Below, piece after piece: positions 1 through 7,373 of a DNA stretch of 64,000 nt. Position 1 is the stretch's first letter; every line of letters begins with the position of its first letter. The stretch is from Listeria weihenstephanensis. GTDB lineage: Bacteria > Bacillota > Bacilli > Lactobacillales > Listeriaceae. Location: positions 1,934,036-1,998,035 of the forward strand of contig NZ_CP011102.1 of assembly GCF_003534205.1 (NCBI RefSeq), read 5' to 3'. Made by a program: the position numbers and the translations under genes. The notes under the pieces are model-generated. The model made no database searches. It was not told the origin of the DNA and worked only from the letters and a program-made list of their open reading frames with translations.

Positions 1-703
<703 letters not shown>

Positions 704-709
704 TCACCT

Positions 710-1855
710 TCACTTACAAAGTCGTTGTACCACTTTTACAATCTCGCTTGCCGCACTTTCTATCTCCTCGTAAGAATTACCAAGGCCAAAACTAATTCGA
801 ATCGATTCGCGCACACCCGCATGGTCCTCGCCATATAAAGCCACTAAAACATGCGATGGGTCCACCGTTCCAGCCGTACAAGCCGAACCACTTGAAACCG
901 CGATTCCTTCCATATCTAAATTCATCAATAACTGCTCCACCGAAACACCTGGAAAACGCACATTCAAAACTTGCGGCAAACCTTTTTCAAGCGATCCATT
1001 TACTTCAAAACGAATCTCTCTTTCTGTAAATGTATCCACTAAAACATGCTTATACTCCAGAAAGTCCGATCGCTTCTGTTTCCGCGACTCCTGCGCAATT
1101 CGCACTGCCTCCGCCAAACCACAAATCCCCGGCAAATTTTCTGTACCAGCACGACGCTTACGTTCCTGCTCTCCGCCGTGAAAAGGATACACCAAATTCG
1201 TCCCATTTTTCACATATAAAAAGCCAATGCCTCGCGGTCCATTAATCTTATGCGCCGTCACCGTAAGCAAGTCCACACCAAGCACCGCAACATCGATGTC
1301 AAACATGCCAAAAGCCTGCACCGCATCTGTATGGAATAACGCCTCATGATCCGTCAAACGCTCGCCAATTGCGCGAATCGGTTGCACTGAGCCAATCTCA
1401 TTATTTCCAAACATAATCGAAACCAAAATCGTCTCGTCCGTTAACGCGGCATCAAAATCCTCAAGTGAAATGACGCCTGTTTGATCAACCGGTAAATACG
1501 TCACCTTAAATCCTTGCGTTTCCAAATACACACATGCCTCTAAAACTGCTGGATGCTCAATCGCCGTCGTAATAATATGATTGCCACGTTCCTGATTGGC
1601 AAGCGCCGCACCAATGACCGCAATATTATCACCTTCCGTACCGCCACTCGTAAACACAATCTCTCGTTCATCAGCTGCGATACTTTCCGCGACAACCGCA
1701 CGCGCCTCATCAAGCGCCTTACGTGCCTCTCTCCCCGCATAATGAATACTTGAAGGATTGCCATAATTATTTGTAAAACTAGCCAACATCGCCTGCACAA
1801 CCTCTGGATGAATCGGACTAGTCGCTGCATGATCTAAATATACTCGTTCTACCAT
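710..1855 (-). CDS. iscS: Cysteine desulfurase (IscS/NifS family, YrvO-like)
   Basis: A PLP enzyme that removes sulfur from L-cysteine as an enzyme persulfide; its position just upstream of mnmA indicates tRNA 2-thiolation as a main job. The 381-residue product is full length for the family. The PLP lysine is K203 in TAHKINGPRG, and the persulfide cysteine is C326 in SSGSACTAGT. HTDAVQ (about 175-180) holds cofactor-contacting residues. It is the first gene of the unit, with a TTGCTT-N17-TAAAAT promoter about 70 bp upstream. B. subtilis YrvO is the closest functional model; a general Fe-S role cannot be excluded. Confidence 0.95.
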   Translation of the reverse strand: MVERVYLDHAATSPIHPEVVQAMLASFTNNYGNPSSIHYAGREARKALDEARAVVAESIAADEREIVFTSGGTEGDNIAVIGAALANQERGNHIITTAIEHPAVLEACVYLETQGFKVTYLPVDQTGVISLEDFDAALTDETILVSIMFGNNEIGSVQPIRAIGERLTDHEALFHTDAVQAFGMFDIDVAVLGVDLLTVTAHKINGPRGIGFLYVKNGTNLVYPFHGGEQERKRRAGTENLPGICGLAEAVRIAQESRKQKRSDFLEYKHVLVDTFTEREIRFEVNGSLEKGLPQVLNVRFPGVSVEQLLMNLDMEGIAVSSGSACTAGTVDPSHVLVALYGEDHAGVRESIRISFGLGNSYEEIESAASEIVKVVQRLCK

Positions 1856-1922
1856 AAAATCGCTTCTTTCTATATTAAAAACTAAGAATCAGCCTTTAAA
1901 AATTGTTTTTATAACCTACCCT

Positions 1923-1951
1923 ATTTTAGCAAGAAACGCTACCGAAAGCAA
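1923..1951 (-). promoter_or_regulatory. SigA-type promoter of iscS-mnmA
   Basis: Read on the minus strand, TTGCTT (1946-1951) and TAAAAT (1923-1928) are separated by exactly 17 bp, about 70 bp upstream of the iscS ATG. I found no clear operator next to it. Confidence 0.55.
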
Positions 1952-2156
1952 AAAAGGGAGATGCATTTAGTCCTGGGATCTGATAAAAGTTTAGTTTGGG
2001 TAAAATTAGTTCTATTTATTAAGTGAAAAGCATGATGTATAATGATTGATTTCTTAAAATTGCTTACTTACCTGTGTTTTACAGTTGTTCAGAATAAACA
2101 TCGGTTGCTTATATTTGTTTTGATTTTATTTCGAGCTTTGCGTCGAAGAGCCACTT

Positions 2157-2240
2157 GATGGATTACCTGCTCACTTCGTTCGCATACATATTGGGGCTCT
2201 AACTCAGCAAAGGACGCTTCGTAAGACCCACAACAAAAAA
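2157..2240 (+). repeat. Dispersed intergenic repeat, copy A
   Basis: About 84 bp starting ATGGATTACCTGCTCACTT and running through ATATTGGGGCTCTAACTCAG. It resembles stretches at 12506-12589, 32237-32300 (opposite orientation) and 35384-35459. Shared blocks are ATGGATTA, GCTCaCTT, cATATTGgGgCTCTAA and a terminal AAGAgCCAcAAC-like block. It lies in the ~450-bp gap between iscS and the 6S RNA. I see no coding potential. The rest of the gap (1952-2156 and 2241-2306) shows nothing I can name. Confidence 0.5.
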
Positions 2241-2306
2241 GCACCCCATTCGCGAAACGTCAGAATCCCGTTCACAAATGAAGCGCTCGAATCTTAATTT
2301 AATAAT

Positions 2307-2504
2307 AAAGAAACCCCAATCGTACCGTCTTTAATACCATTGTTTGAACCCGCTATTAACAGCAGGTGGGTGCTCTGTCTGACGGTTTACAAGTCCTCGT
2401 GAAAAGGCATGTGCGCTGCGCCCGAACTTGGGCTCCCTAGGTAGATCAAATTGTTCGGTTCAATAATATAGGTACCATAACGAATACATTAGGGTTTCTT
2501 TATT
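2307..2504 (-). ncRNA. ssrS: 6S RNA (SsrS/BsrA type)
   Basis: 6S RNA mimics an open promoter and sequesters SigA-RNA polymerase in stationary phase. On the minus strand the ~198-nt transcript begins AATAAAGAAACCCTAATG and ends ATTGGGGTTTCTTT, so its ends pair to form the closing stem. The interior carries conserved Firmicute 6S segments, including GCACATGCCT, GAGGACTTGTAAACCGT and GAGCACCCACCTG. A strong promoter lies immediately upstream. Its place beside rarA matches Bacillales 6S loci as I recall them. The exact 3' end is estimated from the pairing. Confidence 0.9.
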
Positions 2505-2510
2505 GACCTA

Positions 2511-2539
2511 AGAATACCACAAAAATTTGTAGATTTCAA
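2511..2539 (-). promoter_or_regulatory. Promoter of 6S RNA
   Basis: TTGAAA (2534-2539) and TATTCT (2511-2516) are 17 bp apart with a TGG just before the -10. The predicted start is the A at 2504, which coincides with the 5' end of the 6S closing stem. Confidence 0.75.
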
Positions 2540-2588
2540 TTTGGAACACTCCATCATACTTAAAAATGTATTTTTTTGTACGCTCATT

Positions 2589-3863
2589 CTATTTTTTATT
2601 CTGATTAATCTTCTCATATACACCAGCAATCGTTTGCTCATACTTCGACGTCAACTTTGGTTCATAGTATTTCGCTTTCAACAGCCGATCAGGCAAGTAC
2701 TGCTGATCCACCCAAGCATTTTCGTAACTATGTGGATATTTATAATCGAGCGCTCGTCCAAGCTCTTTTGCACCAGAATAATGCCCGTCTCGCAAATGAT
2801 CTGGAACCTCGCCACTTTTCCCGGCTCGAATGTCTGCCAAAGCACTATCAATCGCCATAATAGCAGAATTCGATTTTGGCGATAAGCACAGCTCTATAAC
2901 GGCATTCGCTAACGGAATACGCGCTTCTGGAAAGCCGATTTTCTCCGCCGTCTGAACAGCTGATAACGTGTGTGTCGCCGCTTGTGGATTTGCCAGCCCA
3001 ACATCTTCATACGCCATAACGAGCATGCGCCGACTGATACTGACTAAATCGCCAGCTTCAATAAGCCTTCCCATATAATGGAGCGCGGCATTCACATCAC
3101 TACCTCGAACCGACTTCTGAAACGCACTCAAAACATCATAATGCGCATCCCCGTCTTTGTCATGCGCCAAGCTTTTTCGCTGGAGACACTCTTCAGCAAC
3201 TTCGAGCGTCACATGCACTTCCCCCTCGTCATCTGGCTCCGAGGAAATAACCGCTAACTCAAGCGCATTGAGTGCACTCCTGACATCGCCGTTACTCGCT
3301 GTTGCCAAATGGGTTTTCGCATCCAGATCCAGCACAACATCATATGTCCCAAGCCCACGCTCCGAATCGGCAAGCGCCCGATCCATCGTCGTCTCAATAT
3401 CTGCAACCGAAAGCGGCTTTAATTCAAAAATTTGCGTCCGACTCCTGATCGCTGGGTTAATCGCAATGTATGGGTTACTCGTCGTTGCTCCAATCAAAAT
3501 AATCTGGCCACTCTCTAAATGAGGCAGCAAAAAATCTTGTTTAGGCTTGTCCAAACGGTGCACCTCGTCCAAAAGCAAGATAACCGTTCCGCTCATTTTC
3601 GCTTCCGCCGCCACAACTTCTAAATCCTTCTTATTATTTGTTACCGCATTCAACATCCGAAACGCATATTTCGTACTGCCTGCAATGGCGCTTGCAATCG
3701 ATGTTTTCCCAATGCCAGGCGGTCCATATAAAATCATGGAAGACAACTGTTTTGCCTTTACCATCCGATAAATAACTTTATCCTTACCAACAAGATGCGT
3801 CTGCCCAACGATATCATTAAGCGACTTTGGCCTCATTCGATAAGCAAGTGGTTGAATAGCCAT
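2589..3863 (-). CDS. rarA: Replication-associated recombination protein A (MgsA/YrvN)
   Basis: A clamp-loader-like AAA+ ATPase acting at stalled replication forks. The 424-residue product shows Walker A GPPGIGKT (47-54), Walker B LLLDEVHR (D99, E100) and a sensor-1 region GATTSNP, followed by the tetramerisation domain with the SHGRSGAKELG-like segment HYSGAKELGRALDYKYP. The start has AGGAGTGGAG seven bases upstream. It is monocistronic and divergent from cymR. Its promoter contains a perfect LexA-type box at 3927-3938, so SOS induction is inferred. Confidence 0.95.
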   Translation of the reverse strand: MAIQPLAYRMRPKSLNDIVGQTHLVGKDKVIYRMVKAKQLSSMILYGPPGIGKTSIASAIAGSTKYAFRMLNAVTNNKKDLEVVAAEAKMSGTVILLLDEVHRLDKPKQDFLLPHLESGQIILIGATTSNPYIAINPAIRSRTQIFELKPLSVADIETTMDRALADSERGLGTYDVVLDLDAKTHLATASNGDVRSALNALELAVISSEPDDEGEVHVTLEVAEECLQRKSLAHDKDGDAHYDVLSAFQKSVRGSDVNAALHYMGRLIEAGDLVSISRRMLVMAYEDVGLANPQAATHTLSAVQTAEKIGFPEARIPLANAVIELCLSPKSNSAIMAIDSALADIRAGKSGEVPDHLRDGHYSGAKELGRALDYKYPHSYENAWVDQQYLPDRLLKAKYYEPKLTSKYEQTIAGVYEKINQNKK

Positions 3864-3914
3864 ATCTCCACTCCTCTACTTTCATTTTCACAACTCAACA
3901 AAACGCCTATTTCT

Positions 3915-3938
3915 ATTATAACACAAGAACATTTGTTC
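3915..3938 (-). promoter_or_regulatory. rarA promoter -10 with perfect SOS (LexA) box
   Basis: The palindrome GAACATTTGTTC at 3927-3938 matches the Gram-positive SOS box GAAC-N4-GTTC exactly. It lies in the spacer upstream of a minus-strand TATAAT (3915-3920), so bound LexA would block polymerase. The -35 is weak. The box is also about 190 bp upstream of cymR, but that is far from any cymR promoter I can propose. Confidence 0.75.
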
Positions 3939-4041
3939 TGTTACTAAAAACTTGATTCTCCTCCAACATTTCATTCAATCAAGGAGTGCGCATCTTTTAC
4001 TCGCTTCTTTCAGCAAATTGCTTTATAATTATGCTGATATC

Positions 4042-4068
4042 ACGATTAGCCATTTTATAACTAATCGT
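4042..4068. promoter_or_regulatory. 8-bp inverted repeat upstream of cymR
   Basis: ACGATTAG (4042-4049) and CTAATCGT (4061-4068) form a perfect 8-bp inverted repeat with an 11-bp spacer, about 60 bp before the cymR start. It could be an operator, possibly for autoregulation, or a leader hairpin. The remainder of the rarA-cymR gap contains only the SOS box and AT-rich sequence. Confidence 0.35.
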
Positions 4069-4124
4069 ACGAAAGCGATCTTCTTCATTGTATCAGAAAA
4101 TCGCAACATTATTTGGAGGTTATT

Positions 4125-4544
4125 ATGAAAATTACAACGAAAGGCCGTTATGGTTTAACCATTGTACTAGAATTAACACGATGTTTTGGCCAAGGCCCTA
4201 TTTCCCTACGTTCTATCGCTGAAAAAAAAGGCTTGTCGGAACATTACTTAGAACAACTGATCGGCCCACTGCGTAATGCTGGTATTGTAAAAAGTATCCG
4301 CGGCGCACATGGCGGTTATATCTTAGGTGATGAACCCGCCAAAATCACAGCAGGCGACATCATCCGTACATTAGAAGGCCCTATCGTGCTTGTTGAAAGC
4401 ATTGAAGATGAAGAAGCCGCGCAACGTGAATTATGGTTACGTATCCGGAACGCAGTGAAAGAAGTGTTGGATAGTACAACATTAGAAGATTTAGCTAGCC
4501 ATGGCGATGATCCACTACTTGACGGCTACATGTTCTATATTTAA
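4125..4544 (+). CDS. cymR: Rrf2-family regulator of cysteine metabolism CymR
   Basis: CymR represses cystine/methionine uptake and sulfur assimilation genes, in Bacillus together with cysteine synthase CysK as sensor. The product is 139 residues starting MKITTKGRYGLTIVLEL and ending LDGYMFYI, close in length and sequence to B. subtilis CymR (138). The winged helix covers about 1-80, with the LSEHYLEQLIGPLRNAGIVKS recognition region and the RGAHGGY wing. The conserved FeS cysteines of IscR are absent, as expected for CymR. The ATG at 4125 has GGAGG five bases upstream, so I prefer it to the TTG at 4113. A terminator follows directly. Confidence 0.93.
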   Translation: MKITTKGRYGLTIVLELTRCFGQGPISLRSIAEKKGLSEHYLEQLIGPLRNAGIVKSIRGAHGGYILGDEPAKITAGDIIRTLEGPIVLVESIEDEEAAQRELWLRIRNAVKEVLDSTTLEDLASHGDDPLLDGYMFYI

Positions 4545-4548
4545 AAAA

Positions 4549-4606
4549 GGCGAAATGAAGCGTTCTCACCGACTGAAGTGAGCATCCTCCATTTCGTCTT
4601 TTTTTG
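4549..4606 (+). terminator. Terminator after cymR
   Basis: CGAAATG (from 4551) pairs with CATTTCG (about 4589-4596), and an inner CTCAC/GTGAG stem extends the hairpin. A run of seven T follows. Confidence 0.8.
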
Positions 4607-4708
4607 CATTTCACATCCATATGTCACCTATTTCCTCACAAAAAATTAACTTCTAATAAAAAGAAAATTCGAATTAAAACTCCAAAAACATAGAAAGAAA
4701 GCGCTACC

Positions 4709-4725
4709 TGTAAGATTATCTAACA
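4709..4725. promoter_or_regulatory. GlnR/TnrA box 1 upstream of amtB
   Basis: TGTAAGATTATCTAACA matches every fixed position of the GlnR/TnrA consensus TGTNANAWWWTNTNACA. It lies about 110 bp before the amtB start codon and upstream of all promoter candidates. Confidence 0.85.
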
Positions 4726-4751
4726 AAATTTAAATTTTCAGTTAAAATAGC

Positions 4752-4779
4752 TTGCTTTATTTTCAGTTTGCAGTATTAT
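4752..4779 (+). promoter_or_regulatory. Candidate amtB promoter
   Basis: TTGCTT (4752-4757) and TATTAT (4774-4779) are 16 bp apart, giving a start near 4786. A competing TTAAAAT at 4742-4748 would place it about 30 bp earlier. An AATTTTCAG half of a CodY-like motif starts at about 4732. Which promoter is used decides whether box 1 is placed for activation. Confidence 0.45.
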
Positions 4780-4801
4780 TAGCACATAAACACAAAACAA
4801 A

Positions 4802-4818
4802 TGTTAGAATATCTAACA
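4802..4818. promoter_or_regulatory. GlnR/TnrA box 2, between promoter and amtB SD
   Basis: TGTTAGAATATCTAACA is a second perfect match to TGTNANAWWWTNTNACA, 93 bp (centre to centre) from box 1. It ends a few bases before the AAGGAGAG Shine-Dalgarno. Downstream of the likely transcription start it would act as a roadblock or repression site, or pair with box 1 in looping. Confidence 0.85.
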
Positions 4819-4834
4819 AAAAGGAGAGTGTCGC

Positions 4835-6040
4835 ATGGAAGCAGTATTTATGTTCTTTTGTACCTTGTTAGTTTGGCTGATGACACCAGGGATTGCTTTA
4901 TTTTATGGGGGGATGGTTCGCAGCAAGAACGTGCTTAGTACCGCAATGTATAGTTTCAGTTCCATGGCTATCATCTCTATTCTTTGGGTTGTCGTTGGTT
5001 ACTCGCTAGCCTTCGCGCCTGGAAATGCCTTTATCGGCAGTTTTGACTGGACTTTCCTACACAGCGTCGGTTTCGATCCTAACGCAACATACTCCGATGC
5101 GATTCCACATACTTTATTCATGATGTTCCAAATGACATTCGCGATTTTAACAGTCGCCATCATTTCTGGAGCTTTTGCAGAACGGATGAATTTTGCAGCA
5201 TACTTAATTTTCATTATTTTATGGTCGCTACTCGTTTATTCTCCTGTTGCTCACTGGGTCTGGGGCAACGGCGGTTGGTTACGCGAACTCGGCGCGCTTG
5301 ATTTTGCTGGCGGAAATGTCGTTCATATTAGTTCTGGGGTTACCGGACTTGTGCTCGCGATTGTTCTCGGTCGACGTAAAGAAGCAGAGAATTCCTCCCC
5401 ACATAATTTGCCACTCGCTTTAATTGGTGGTATATTAGTTTGGTTCGGTTGGTACGGATTCAACGTTGGTAGCGCGCTAACGATTGATAACGTTGCAATG
5501 GCGGCTTTCGTGAACACCAATTCAGCCGCTGCAGCTGGTATTATCGGTTGGGTCGCAGTTGAATGGCTGATCAATAAAAAACCTACCATGCTCGGCACAA
5601 TTTCTGGTGCAATTGCAGGACTTGTTTCCATCACGCCCGCCGCTGGATTCGTCACGGTTGGCAGCGCCCTATTGATTGGCTTTCTCGGTGGCGCGATTTG
5701 TTTCTGGGCCGTCTTCTGGTTGAAAGGCAAGTTGAAATATGATGATGCACTCGATGCTTTTGGCTTACACGGTATCGGCGGTATCTGGGGCGGTATTGCC
5801 ACAGGACTTTTTGCCACTACCAAAATTAACAAACTCGGCGCGGACGGCTTATTTTATGGAAACGCTGGATTGCTCGGTAAACAATTGATCGCCATTGGTT
5901 CCACCGTCGTTTTCGTCGCCATCGCTACTATCATCATTATCTATGTTATCAAAATATTCATACCTATCAGAGTAGACGAAGAACAAGAGTACAAAGGGCT
6001 TGATTTAACACTTCACGGTGAAAAAGCCTATCATGATTAA
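4835..6040 (+). CDS. amtB: Ammonium transporter AmtB/NrgA
   Basis: A trimeric Amt/Rh ammonium channel of the cytoplasmic membrane. The 401-residue product begins with a TM segment (FFCTLLVWLMTPGIALFYGG) and has about 11 hydrophobic segments. Conserved Amt blocks include FYGGMVRSKN, AFAERMNF, VHISSGVTGL (with the pore histidine), WFGWYGFNVGSA and the second twin histidine in DDALDAFGLHGIGGIWG. The ATG at 4835 is preceded by AAGGAGAG. It is followed 12 bp later by the PII gene, the standard transporter/regulator pair, and both sit behind two GlnR/TnrA boxes. Confidence 0.96.
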   Translation: MEAVFMFFCTLLVWLMTPGIALFYGGMVRSKNVLSTAMYSFSSMAIISILWVVVGYSLAFAPGNAFIGSFDWTFLHSVGFDPNATYSDAIPHTLFMMFQMTFAILTVAIISGAFAERMNFAAYLIFIILWSLLVYSPVAHWVWGNGGWLRELGALDFAGGNVVHISSGVTGLVLAIVLGRRKEAENSSPHNLPLALIGGILVWFGWYGFNVGSALTIDNVAMAAFVNTNSAAAAGIIGWVAVEWLINKKPTMLGTISGAIAGLVSITPAAGFVTVGSALLIGFLGGAICFWAVFWLKGKLKYDDALDAFGLHGIGGIWGGIATGLFATTKINKLGADGLFYGNAGLLGKQLIAIGSTVVFVAIATIIIIYVIKIFIPIRVDEEQEYKGLDLTLHGEKAYHD

Positions 6041-6052
6041 GGGGTGGTTTTA

Positions 6053-6421
6053 TTGTCAAATTTAACAAAAATCGAAATTATAACTCGACCAAATCGTTTT
6101 TACGAATTCCAAAAAGCGCTCGCAGAAATCGGCGTCAGCGGTTTAACCGTCACAAAAGCACTCGGCACCGGTCTTGAAAAGGGCTTGATTGAGCTTTATC
6201 GCGGCAAAAAGAAAGAAACAAACGTTCACGAACGAATGAAAATCGAGATTGTTGTTAGCACGGTCCCTGTGGAAGCTGTTTTAGAAGTCGTTAAAAATAC
6301 ATTGCGAACCGGCGAACCAGGCGACGGCAAAGTTTTCATTTATCCCGTTGCAGAAGTCATTAAAATCAGCACCGGCGAGCGTGGCGTGGATGCGTTACAA
6401 GATCATCCGAAAGAAAAATAA
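6053..6421 (+). CDS. glnK: Nitrogen regulatory PII-like protein (GlnK/NrgB)
   Basis: A trimeric PII signal protein that binds ATP/ADP/2-oxoglutarate and blocks AmtB under nitrogen excess. The 122-residue frame starts SNLTKIEIITRPNRF, contains the T-loop YRGKKKETNVHERMKIEIVV with the conserved tyrosine, and ends with the GDGKVFIYPVAEVIKISTGERG nucleotide-binding block. I place the start at the TTG at 6053, with AAGGGGTGG upstream at normal spacing; the GTG at 6044 would lie inside the ribosome site. In Firmicutes the T-loop tyrosine is generally not uridylylated. Co-transcribed with amtB. Confidence 0.93.
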   Translation: MSNLTKIEIITRPNRFYEFQKALAEIGVSGLTVTKALGTGLEKGLIELYRGKKKETNVHERMKIEIVVSTVPVEAVLEVVKNTLRTGEPGDGKVFIYPVAEVIKISTGERGVDALQDHPKEK

Positions 6422-6572
6422 CCTTTCAAATGAGATGCGGATAAATAAAAAGCGACTAATTCTAAAAATACAATGAGAAATCGCGTTTTCCCCTTCCCGA
6501 AATGAAAAACAGCGCTTATAATGAGAAAGTAGCTAAATGGATGTTTTATATATGAAGGAGAGATAGACAAAG

Positions 6573-6950
6573 ATGCGAAAGATCCCCTTTTTTACAATTA
6601 TCGCGATTGTTTTTTTAGCAGGAGGTTATTACTTTCTGCAAAACTCCGCTTCTCCAATAGATGTTTCGTTTAATTTTCTAGTCACTCAGAAAAATGATGA
6701 CAATTCCATTTCAGGAAACATCGAAGGAGCAGGTAGCAAAAAGATTAAGCTCGACCTTGACAAATCCCAATGGAAGTCAGTAAAAGTCGGCAATCGCTAC
6801 ACTGTAGAAGCCAGATTTTATGACAAGAATAAAGTCAGTAACAAAGAGAAGAAAACATTAGAAGGTCCCTTTTGGTCAAACGATGCCAACACAGGAATCC
6901 TAGCGAACGAGGTTGAGGTCACAATGATAGATACATCCTCAGCAAATTAA
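6573..6950 (+). CDS. Unknown membrane-anchored extracytoplasmic protein
   Basis: A 125-residue product with an N-terminal hydrophobic segment (about 5-24, FFTIIAIVFLAGGYYFL) and no lipobox cysteine, so it is probably a signal anchor with a ~100-residue hydrophilic domain outside. That domain is lysine- and asparagine-rich (VTQKNDDNSISG, EARFYDKNKVSNKEKKT). I do not recognise a family. A plausible TATAAT lies at 6517-6522 and AAGGAGAG precedes the ATG, so it appears to be its own transcription unit between glnK and hisS-aspS. Confidence 0.75.
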   Translation: MRKIPFFTIIAIVFLAGGYYFLQNSASPIDVSFNFLVTQKNDDNSISGNIEGAGSKKIKLDLDKSQWKSVKVGNRYTVEARFYDKNKVSNKEKKTLEGPFWSNDANTGILANEVEVTMIDTSSAN

Positions 6951-6974
6951 AAAATGGTCTGGGGCATAACCCAG

Positions 6975-7171
6975 ATAAATCGGCGAGAAGCGCTCGCATT
7001 CAGGGGATTTGGCGGACTTCCGGTTCTACTACGCATACTGCTACGCTTAACTTCTTACATGGTCGAGGAAAACTACCCTCTCCCTGTTTTCAGTCATCAC
7101 ATACACCAGTATGCTCCGCTTCCGGCTTCCACCAAATCCCCTGAATACAAACGCTTTCGCTCGATTTGTGT
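6975..7171. repeat. ~200-bp imperfect inverted-repeat element
   Basis: The left arm (about 6975-7040) and right arm (about 7107-7171) are reverse complements over roughly 60 bp at about 70% identity. The core of ATTCAGGGGATTTGG is exact. The AAATCG...GAAAGCG outer block and the GCATACT inner block also match. The loop is about 65 bp. No transposase or convincing open frame is present. It is the size of a MITE-like element or a long RNA hairpin. Confidence 0.6.
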
Positions 7172-7185
7172 AAAACAAAACTTTT

Positions 7186-7217
7186 CGTCTTACCCCCAAA
7201 ACGGGTGAGGCGTTTTT
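7186..7217 (+). terminator. Terminator in the 7.2-kb gap
   Basis: CGTCTTACCC (7186-7195) pairs with GGGTGAGGCG followed by TTTTT on the plus strand. It would end transcription from the 125-residue gene and the inverted-repeat element. Confidence 0.65.
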
Positions 7218-7313
7218 GCTTTATCTCAAGTTTATCCAAGACTCTTCAAATAGCAGGTGCAGCACCGAGTTGCGACGCCTACTTTTTTTGTACATCAAAT
7301 TCTCTGCCATATC

Positions 7314-7356
7314 AAAAAAGGATTTCCCACGCAAATTAACGCGGAAAATCCTTTTT
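7314..7356 (-). terminator. Terminator of hisS-aspS (bidirectional)
   Basis: On the minus strand GGATTTTCCGCG pairs with CGTGGGAAATCC and is followed by TTTTTTG, 18 bp beyond the aspS stop. The A-run on the other side makes it usable in both directions. Confidence 0.85.
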
Positions 7357-7373
7357 CAAAATTCCAACCATCT

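Noticed and set aside
5323-5832. 169-codon minus-strand frame
   Set aside because: It is antisense to amtB, which has clear transporter motifs. The proline/isoleucine-rich product reflects codon bias of the opposite strand.
6422-6572. Terminator after glnK
   Set aside because: Only a weak GCGA/TCGC pairing with a large loop is visible; not strong enough to list.
6954-7208. 84-codon plus-strand frame over the 7-kb inverted repeat
   Set aside because: No Shine-Dalgarno, and the sequence is explained by the inverted repeat and a terminator.
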